NCBI GenBank assembly: GCA_018817795.1
Contig: JAHITJ010000013.1
Span: 1 to 37,060 of the forward strand
Source of the DNA: Myxococcota bacterium
GTDB taxonomy: Bacteria; Myxococcota_A; Polyangia; HGW-17
Direction of reading: 5' to 3'
Length of the DNA: 37,060 nucleotides
Numbering within the stretch: position 1 is the first letter of the stretch; every line of letters starts with the position of its first letter. The notes beneath the pieces are model-generated. The model saw only the letters and a program-made list of their open reading frames with translations. It was not told where the DNA came from and did no database searches. Positions 32,186 to 37,060 of this stretch are shown here, one piece after another. A program made the translations under genes and the position numbers.

Positions 32186-33454
32186 CTACTCGGGAGCGGG
32201 TTCGCCGCCGCCCTCTTCGCCACCGCCACCGGGGCCGCCGCCGCCCTCTTCGCCCTCGGCGCCGCCGCCTTCTTCCATTTCGTCGCCACCGCCGGAGGTC
32301 GTGGCCTCCTCGGCGTTCTTGCGCATCATGGTGGAGACCTTGGCTTCCTTCTGCATGTTGGCGTTGGCGTTGGAGGACTTGCCCATGGCCAGCAGGCCGA
32401 TGGGCATCAGGGAGAGCACCATGGCGATGAAGCCCAGCGTAAACAGGGCGCGGCTGATCGGGGTGTGCTCCATGGCCATGCGCTCGAAGCGGGTGGCTTC
32501 GCTCACGGGCAGGGCTTCCATCGGGATCGGCTTCTCAACCTCGGGGGCGTTGAGTTTGTATTCCCCGCCGCCCATCGAGGGCATTTCCTCGCGCATCTTG
32601 CCGATGCGTCCGGTGGCGGCCATGGCGATGGCCACCAGGGGACCCACGCCCAGCAGCGCGACGATCATCACGACGATGTCGCCTGAATAGAAGCCGGCCA
32701 CGTAGTACCGATACAGGTAGGCTGCGAACATGCCCACAAGGAACACGCCCGCGACATGAATGAAGCCATCGCGGTTCTTCTTGTGTGCCATGTAGGCGGC
32801 CCCTGCCATGATCAGGAGCAGGAGGATGAAGATCAGGATCGTGAACGCCATGTCCCTGGACAGGACGGAGTCGGACACGGAGGACAAAACGGAGAGCTTC
32901 TGGACGTCCATCGGGGCCATGCCCAACACGTCGGGGCCCTTGCCGTCCTTGCCGGTCTTGCCGACGAACATCGCTTCGGTGGCGTAACATTTGAAGCCGT
33001 TGTTCTTGCGGACCACGTCATTGAGTTTGCCGCAGGTCTCGGCTTTGGAGGCGTAATCCTCGGCGAACTTCTTGTCGATTTCCTTGAAGTCCGGGGATGC
33101 AAAGGCGCCGACCATCTTGCAGGTCAGGTATTCCGACTCCAGGGCGAACATCTTGGGGGTGCAGTCCGTGGCGTTGTCGATGACCACGCATTCCTTGTTT
33201 TTCAGGCGGTCACCCGAGCAAGGCGTCGGGGATCCGACCTTGAACATGCCCAGGGGAATGATCAGGGTGATGAAGCTCAGTCCGACACCGATCAACAACA
33301 TGTTGGACATGCTGCTTCCGAACTTGTTCGGTCCGGGGGAGCCGTACGATGATCCCGTGGACCCGTAGTCGAACTGACCTCCCGCGGGCGGCGGGGGCGG
33401 CATGGGATTCTGATTTTGCGGTTCCAAAGGCTGCATTCCGTTTTGATCGTTCAT
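32186..33454 (-). CDS. Multi-pass membrane protein with low-complexity ends
   Basis: 422 residues from the ATG at 33454, chosen for GGAGG five bases upstream. The N-terminal 45 residues are Gln/Pro/Gly-rich. A first membrane helix (about 47-72) is followed by a 130-residue extracytoplasmic loop with six cysteines (for example TPCSGD, KECVV, DCTPK, LTCKM), probably disulfide bonded. Four further helices follow at about 203-226, 234-255, 260-285 and 330-352. The C-terminus is an acidic Gly/Glu tail. No catalytic signature is recognised. The gene is convergent with the dnaA-like gene. Function unknown. Confidence 0.78.
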   Translation of the reverse strand: MNDQNGMQPLEPQNQNPMPPPPPAGGQFDYGSTGSSYGSPGPNKFGSSMSNMLLIGVGLSFITLIIPLGMFKVGSPTPCSGDRLKNKECVVIDNATDCTPKMFALESEYLTCKMVGAFASPDFKEIDKKFAEDYASKAETCGKLNDVVRKNNGFKCYATEAMFVGKTGKDGKGPDVLGMAPMDVQKLSVLSSVSDSVLSRDMAFTILIFILLLLIMAGAAYMAHKKNRDGFIHVAGVFLVGMFAAYLYRYYVAGFYSGDIVVMIVALLGVGPLVAIAMAATGRIGKMREEMPSMGGGEYKLNAPEVEKPIPMEALPVSEATRFERMAMEHTPISRALFTLGFIAMVLSLMPIGLLAMGKSSNANANMQKEAKVSTMMRKNAEEATTSGGGDEMEEGGGAEGEEGGGGPGGGGEEGGGEPAPE

Positions 33455-33507
33455 GCGGTCCTCCATGAAAGTGATTGATTCCTAACCTACCGGAAGATAC
33501 GGAGTCA

Positions 33508-33519
33508 AGAACTAGTTCT
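33508..33519. repeat. 12-bp perfect palindrome AGAACTAGTTCT
   Basis: Self-complementary, about 55 bases upstream of the membrane-protein start. Typical size and place of a dimeric repressor or activator site. Confidence 0.5.
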
Positions 33520-33520
33520 C

Positions 33521-33549
33521 CGTTTTTTCGAGAAAAACGCGAAAAAACG
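33521..33549. repeat. Inverted repeat with T6 and A6 tracts
   Basis: CGTTTTTTCG and CGAAAAAACG, perfect 10-bp arms with a 9-base spacer that itself contains AAAAA. A bent-DNA, binding-site-like element upstream of the membrane-protein gene. Confidence 0.6.
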
Positions 33550-33628
33550 CACTCCGGCGGGATCGGATCCGGGCTTCCCCGGTGGGAGGGAACAGGTGGG
33601 CAGCATCCATGGGCCCGGACCTTTGGAA

Positions 33629-33650
33629 GACCGGCTCTGCAGAGTCGGTC
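33629..33650. repeat. 22-bp near-perfect palindrome centred on CTGCAG
   Basis: The two 11-base arms (GACCGGCTCTG and CAGAGTCGGTC) differ at one position, G opposite T. It may be an operator or an RNA hairpin. Confidence 0.5.
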
Positions 33651-33755
33651 GATCGGCGTCACGTTGAGACGGCCGAACCGGAACCACCACCGGCGCGTCG
33701 ACCGCAGCCGGAAGGGAAGCGGGACGGATCCGGAGATCGGAACCGCTTCAGGAGC

Positions 33756-33784
33756 TGTCCACCGGCTCCCGGGTATGGTATAAA
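33756..33784 (+). promoter_or_regulatory. Candidate extended -10 promoter for the radical SAM operon
   Basis: TGGTATAAA (33776-33784) gives an extended -10 with five of six consensus bases; a weak -35 (TGTCCA, 33756-33761) lies 17 bases upstream. The predicted leader to the GTG start is about 54 bases. Confidence 0.5.
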
Positions 33785-33832
33785 GCGGTTTTGTCGAAGT
33801 TGCAATTATTGTTTTACTGTATTTTTTCCAGT

Positions 33833-33838
33833 GAGGAG
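33833..33838 (+). promoter_or_regulatory. Ribosome binding site deciding the radical SAM start
   Basis: GAGGAG six bases before GTG at 33845. The upstream in-frame TTG at 33791 lacks one. Confidence 0.8.
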
Positions 33839-33844
33839 AGAAAA

Positions 33845-34933
33845 GTGCTGTCATTGATTCAAAAACTTGGCTATTTTCCACGCACAGCCGTGTGGGAACT
33901 GACCCTTGGCTGTAATCTTTGTTGCAGGCACTGCGGGTCGCGCGCGGGCCAGCCCCGGGAACGCGAACTGAGCGCGGATGAGGCCTTCAGCCTCGCGGAC
34001 GAACTGGTGGATCTCGGGCTGGAGCGGATCACCTTGTCCGGTGGCGAGCCCACTCTATGTGAATACTGGGTCGAACTGGGCGCCCGGTTGGTGAAGGCCG
34101 GCATTAAAGTGAATCTGATCAGCAACGGCATGGGCTGGAACGGTGATCACGCCCGTCGGGCCAAGGAGGCCGGATTTGAATCGGCCGCCTTCTCGGTCGA
34201 CGGCTTCGCGTTCGCCCACGACCATATCCGTGGCGTGGAGGGCGCCTTCGATCACGTGCTCGAGGCGTTCGCAGCCTGCCGCGAGGCGGGGCTCCCGATC
34301 GGGTGCGTGACCACGGTCTACAAGCACAACTGGCGTGACCTGCGCAAACTTCGTGCCTTCCTTCACGATCAGGGCGTGCGCTCCTGGCAGGTGCAGATCG
34401 GCAATCCCGCGGGCAACATGAGCGATCATCCAGATCTGGTGATCGTGCCGCAGGATCTGCTCGAGATCGTCCCCGAACTGGCCGCCCTGCGGCGTGAGGA
34501 CGAGAAGCCCGACGTGTACATCGGTGACAACGTCGGCTACTTCGGACCCTATGAAAAGGATCTGCGGGACACGGGCCGGGAGATCGACTTCTGGCTGGGT
34601 TGCCGTGCCGGCCTGCAGGTCGTCGGCATCGAGAGTGACGGCGGCATCAAGGGATGCCTGTCGCTGCCGTCGGAGCTCAACCGGGAGGATCGCTTCCTCG
34701 AGGGCAACGTGCGGCGGCGATCGCTCACCGACATCTGGTGCGATCCCGACGCGTTCTCCTACAACCGCAAGTTCAGCGTCAGTCGCCTCTCCGGTTTTTG
34801 TGCGCTCTGCAAGTACAATGAGGTCTGCCGCGGTGGCTGCCTTTGGACCGCGTTTTCACATTCCGGCGACCGGTACGAGAATCCGTTCTGCTACTACCGC
34901 GTTGCGGTGGAAGCGGGCGTGCTCGAGCCCTGA
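33845..34933 (+). CDS. Radical SAM/SPASM-type enzyme
   Basis: 362 residues from GTG 33845. The radical SAM cluster is C23-N-L-C-C27-R-H-C30 (CxxxCxxC), and the SAM-binding GGEPT motif follows near residues 61-65. The C-terminal region (GCRAGLQVVGIESDGGIKGC, then CALCKYNEVCRGGC) carries the cysteines of SPASM auxiliary Fe-S clusters, as in peptide- and protein-modifying enzymes. I see no convincing precursor peptide gene next to it. It ends seven bases before the L,D-transpeptidase, so the two are probably co-expressed. The exact reaction is unknown; modification of a protein or peptide is the usual role of this subgroup. Confidence 0.88.
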   Translation: MLSLIQKLGYFPRTAVWELTLGCNLCCRHCGSRAGQPRERELSADEAFSLADELVDLGLERITLSGGEPTLCEYWVELGARLVKAGIKVNLISNGMGWNGDHARRAKEAGFESAAFSVDGFAFAHDHIRGVEGAFDHVLEAFAACREAGLPIGCVTTVYKHNWRDLRKLRAFLHDQGVRSWQVQIGNPAGNMSDHPDLVIVPQDLLEIVPELAALRREDEKPDVYIGDNVGYFGPYEKDLRDTGREIDFWLGCRAGLQVVGIESDGGIKGCLSLPSELNREDRFLEGNVRRRSLTDIWCDPDAFSYNRKFSVSRLSGFCALCKYNEVCRGGCLWTAFSHSGDRYENPFCYYRVAVEAGVLEP

Positions 34934-34940
34934 AGACACC

Positions 34941-36212
34941 ATGCCTTTTTTCGTCCTCCTCCTCCAGATGACGGCGCTTTCGGGTCCGCCGGGGAGCCCG
35001 TTCCCTGATTCGTTTAATTATGCAATATCTGCTCATAGTTCAGAGCGGGCCCGCGTGTTCGGGCAGCCCGTTCTGGACACGCCGGTTCTCGGGGTGATCG
35101 AGCAGGGCGGCGACTTTCCGATTCACGAGATCCTGGAAGACAGGTCCTGCCCGGGGGGGTACTTCCTCCGGATCGCGCGATCCCACTTTGTCTGCTCGGC
35201 CCACTTTTCCCCTTCGGCTCGGTTTCCCGCCCGGGCCCCCGTGGTGGTCGTCGACGAAACGATGGACTCGTCCCTGGCCTGGAGGCGCACGAAGGTCGCC
35301 ACGCCGGTCTGGGCCTCCCGGGCGGACCGCCTCGCGGGAAAGCCGGCGTTTCTTCTGCCGCGCAACGCACACCTGCTGTACCGGAAGCGCTATGTCACCG
35401 TCGACGGGGAGTTGATGTACCTCACTCTCAAGGACTATCTCGTGGCCAGCGCCGACCTGGAGGAGGCCAGTCCGTCGACCTTCTCAGGAAAGCGCACCGA
35501 GGGGGCCGGTGATCTCGCCTGGGCGGTCGTGTACCGCTATCCGACGGTTCCTGTGGTGGATCTCGATCGGGGGCGCCCGCGGCGGCGCCTGCAGGACAAG
35601 ACCTGGGTGAGGCTGGCCACTACCGAGCCCGTCGAGCGCGACGGCAGGAAGTATTACAGGATCGAGGATGGTTGGGGCGTGTCCGAGGAGCACCTGCGGC
35701 TGTTCACGCTCGGTGAGCCGCCCGAAGGGACCGCGCCCGGGGAGCCCTGGATCGAGGTGAACATGACCTCCCAGACGCTGGTGGCCTACGAGGGCTCCAG
35801 GCCGGTGTTCCGCACGCTGATCTCCAGCGGCAGGGTGGGCACCGACACCGTGCCGGGCCTGTACCGGATCTACTTCAAGCGGGCGGTGCAGGACGTCTCC
35901 CGCAAGCGCGCAAAGAAGGTGGACTATTTCTTCGAGTCCGTGCCCTTCGTGCAGTTCTTCCACGGTGTCTTCGCGTTCCACTCCGCGATGTGGCACCACG
36001 CCTTCGGCTTCCCCCACAGCATGGGCTGCGTGGAGACCTCCCTGCGGGACGCGGCCTTCCTGTTCGGGTGGACCCATCCCCGCGTCCCTGACGGCTATCT
36101 CGCGCTGACCGACTCCGTGGAGGATCCGGGCACGCTGGTGCGCATCGTCAAGTTCCCGGGCCACCGCGTGCCCACGCGGTTCCATCCCCGCGCCGTTCCA
36201 CCGGAAGAGTGA
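34941..36212 (+). CDS. L,D-transpeptidase (YkuD/ErfK) with variant catalytic motif
   Basis: 423 residues with a short signal peptide. The N-terminal about 260 residues carry SH3-like segments. The YkuD domain (about 265-405) begins IEVNMTSQTLVAYEGSRPVF. The catalytic region reads AFHSAMWHHAFGFPHSMGCVETS, with His347-Ser348 and Cys363. In most relatives the final motif is SHGC; here it is SMGC, with Met361 in place of the second His, although the catalytic His-Ser pair and Cys remain. Enzymes of this family make 3-3 cross-links in peptidoglycan or attach proteins to it. It follows the radical SAM gene by seven bases. Confidence 0.86.
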   Translation: MPFFVLLLQMTALSGPPGSPFPDSFNYAISAHSSERARVFGQPVLDTPVLGVIEQGGDFPIHEILEDRSCPGGYFLRIARSHFVCSAHFSPSARFPARAPVVVVDETMDSSLAWRRTKVATPVWASRADRLAGKPAFLLPRNAHLLYRKRYVTVDGELMYLTLKDYLVASADLEEASPSTFSGKRTEGAGDLAWAVVYRYPTVPVVDLDRGRPRRRLQDKTWVRLATTEPVERDGRKYYRIEDGWGVSEEHLRLFTLGEPPEGTAPGEPWIEVNMTSQTLVAYEGSRPVFRTLISSGRVGTDTVPGLYRIYFKRAVQDVSRKRAKKVDYFFESVPFVQFFHGVFAFHSAMWHHAFGFPHSMGCVETSLRDAAFLFGWTHPRVPDGYLALTDSVEDPGTLVRIVKFPGHRVPTRFHPRAVPPEE

Positions 36213-36225
36213 CGGCCCCCTGCAT

Positions 36226-36243
36226 CGAAGAAACGACTCTTCG
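36226..36243. terminator. Short hairpin between convergent genes
   Basis: CGAAGA pairs perfectly with TCTTCG around a 6-base loop, in the 34-base gap between the L,D-transpeptidase and the kinase-tail stops. There is no U-run. Confidence 0.35.
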
Positions 36244-36246
36244 CGG

Positions 36247-37060
36247 TCACTCCCAGTCGGCTGCGGACTTGAGCCCGGTGGACGGATCGGCGACCGGCGT
36301 CGGTTCGACCGGCGTTGGGGCGGCAGCCGGCGTCTCCGGTTGGGTGGTTCCAGGCCTGGCCGTTGTGACCTGCCTGACCGGTGCCGGGCGCACGGTGGAG
36401 GCGGCCGGCACCACACGGGTGCGCACGGCGGGCGTACCAGGGGGCTTCATGGCGACCGGGTGAACGGCCGGACTGTTGATGGATGCTGCAGGCGCAGGCG
36501 ACTGCCGACCGTCGAACTGGCCTCCGACGAGGCGGATCCTGGGCCTGCTTCCTGCCTCCGATGCGACGGCTTCGAAGCGCTGCCAGGCGGGGACCGGACC
36601 CGCGGCCAGCTCCCGGATCGGCTGGGCCAGGAAGTAGCCGGCCCCGAGGCTGGTCAGCCCGAGCAACAGGAATGCCAGCGCCCTGCCCGGAGCGCGGTGC
36701 CGGCGGCGTCGCGGTGGCGGAAGCTCGACGACGACCACCGCAGGGCGGGCGCGCACAGGGACCGTGTCCGTGGGATCTGCGGCCGGGGCGGGCTCCTCGC
36801 GGGTGATCGCGCGGTCCAGGAGGGTCGTGGGACGTTCCGCTTCGCGGTCACCGAGCTCCCAGGTGTCGGAGTGTTCGTCGCGCGCCAGCAGGATCGTGCT
36901 GTCCTCCGGTGGAGGCAGAACCGTCTGGTGCGCATGGATCAGCCTGGCCAGCGTGCTCGATGCATCCCGGGGAAACAGTTCCTCGATCCGGGCGCGGGCC
37001 TGGGCGGCGCTCGCGAACCGGTTTCCGGGCACCGGATCGAGCAGGCCCAGCAGGAGATGG
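36247..37060 (-). CDS. Serine/threonine protein kinase, C-terminal part (5' end outside window)
   Basis: Open to the right edge; 270 residues are visible. The edge residues HLLLGLLDPVPGNRFASA and AQARARIEELFPR are the last helices of a Hanks-type kinase domain (the L-D-P-x-P-x-x-R motif). About 100 acidic, Pro-rich juxtamembrane residues follow. A basic segment (PPPRRRRHR) precedes one transmembrane helix (ALAFLLLGLTSLGAGYFLA), and the extracytoplasmic tail is Pro/Ala/Thr-rich, with no PASTA repeats. Such kinases sense envelope state and phosphorylate cytoplasmic regulators. Catalytic residues lie outside the window, so activity cannot be judged here. Confidence 0.82.
   Translation of the reverse strand, partial: HLLLGLLDPVPGNRFASAAQARARIEELFPRDASSTLARLIHAHQTVLPPPEDSTILLARDEHSDTWELGDREAERPTTLLDRAITREEPAPAADPTDTVPVRARPAVVVVELPPPRRRRHRAPGRALAFLLLGLTSLGAGYFLAQPIRELAAGPVPAWQRFEAVASEAGSRPRIRLVGGQFDGRQSPAPAASINSPAVHPVAMKPPGTPAVRTRVVPAASTVRPAPVRQVTTARPGTTQPETPAAAPTPVEPTPVADPSTGLKSAADWE

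Larger units (their letters stand above)
33455..33844. other. 390-base divergent intergenic region with several inverted repeats
   Basis: Between the membrane-protein gene (-) and the radical SAM gene (+). No plausible coding sequence. It contains a 12-bp palindrome, a T6/A6 inverted repeat, a 22-bp near-palindrome and a promoter candidate, listed separately. Confidence 0.6.

Noticed and set aside
33475-33857. Short plus- and minus-strand frames in the 390-base gap
   Set aside because: No ribosome site, composition like random GC-rich sequence and interrupted by inverted repeats.
34494-34940. Extension of the L,D-transpeptidase into the radical SAM gene
   Set aside because: Ser/Thr/Arg-rich shadow sequence; the ATG at 34941 begins a hydrophobic signal peptide.

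Overview
This window is a densely packed stretch of high-GC DNA from a Gram-negative bacterium. It encodes an OmpA-type outer-membrane protein, several predicted lipoproteins, a LpoA/LppC-like protein and an L,D-transpeptidase. A sigma-54 activator, a Ser/Thr-kinase tail, Ala/Pro-rich linkers, Cys-rich secreted proteins and FliH/FliI- or SctL/SctN-like genes together recall Myxococcota or related former Deltaproteobacteria. That placement is an inference from gene style, not from a marker gene. A sodium-pump decarboxylase operon and NadA fit an anaerobic or facultative, Na+-using metabolism. I see no tRNA, rRNA, CRISPR array, transposase or integrase.

Left part (1-6267): the end of a sigma-54-dependent activator overlaps a small ribbon-helix-helix protein (+). 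Facing it is a leftward block: stand-alone oligopeptide-type ABC ATPase, nadA, a FliH/SctL-like stator, a FliI/SctN-like ATPase, and a metallophosphoesterase lipoprotein. nadA, the stator and the ATPase overlap by 4 and 20 bp.

Centre-left (6430-14034, all +): an envelope-themed run of seven genes. It holds an OmpA-like protein, a four-helix membrane protein, a helical protein, an SPFH protein with three zinc ribbons, a PilZ-like protein with repeats, an LD-carboxypeptidase, and a membrane-anchored CHAT (caspase-like) protease whose start overlaps the carboxypeptidase stop. This is the best candidate for an undescribed system.

Centre (14153-19563, +): biotin ligase followed by oxaloacetate decarboxylase gamma, alpha and beta, so the enzyme that attaches biotin precedes its substrate. 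Maf/YceF, a DUF486 membrane protein and a small Cys-rich lipoprotein that seems to start at ATA come next.

Centre-right (19633-30430, -): read in transcription order, a 718-residue Cys-rich repeat protein, a NodB-type polysaccharide deacetylase, a zinc-ribbon/AAA/TPR protein, tyrS, a LpoA/LppC-like gene broken by a one-base frameshift, and an Uup-type ABC-F ATPase. The last five are packed with gaps or overlaps of a few bases to about 54 bp.

Right part (30763-37060): a dnaA-like gene with an altered DNA-recognition motif (+), a multi-pass membrane protein (-), a radical SAM/SPASM enzyme and an L,D-transpeptidase with a variant active-site motif (+), and the C-terminal end of a Ser/Thr protein kinase (-) running off the window.
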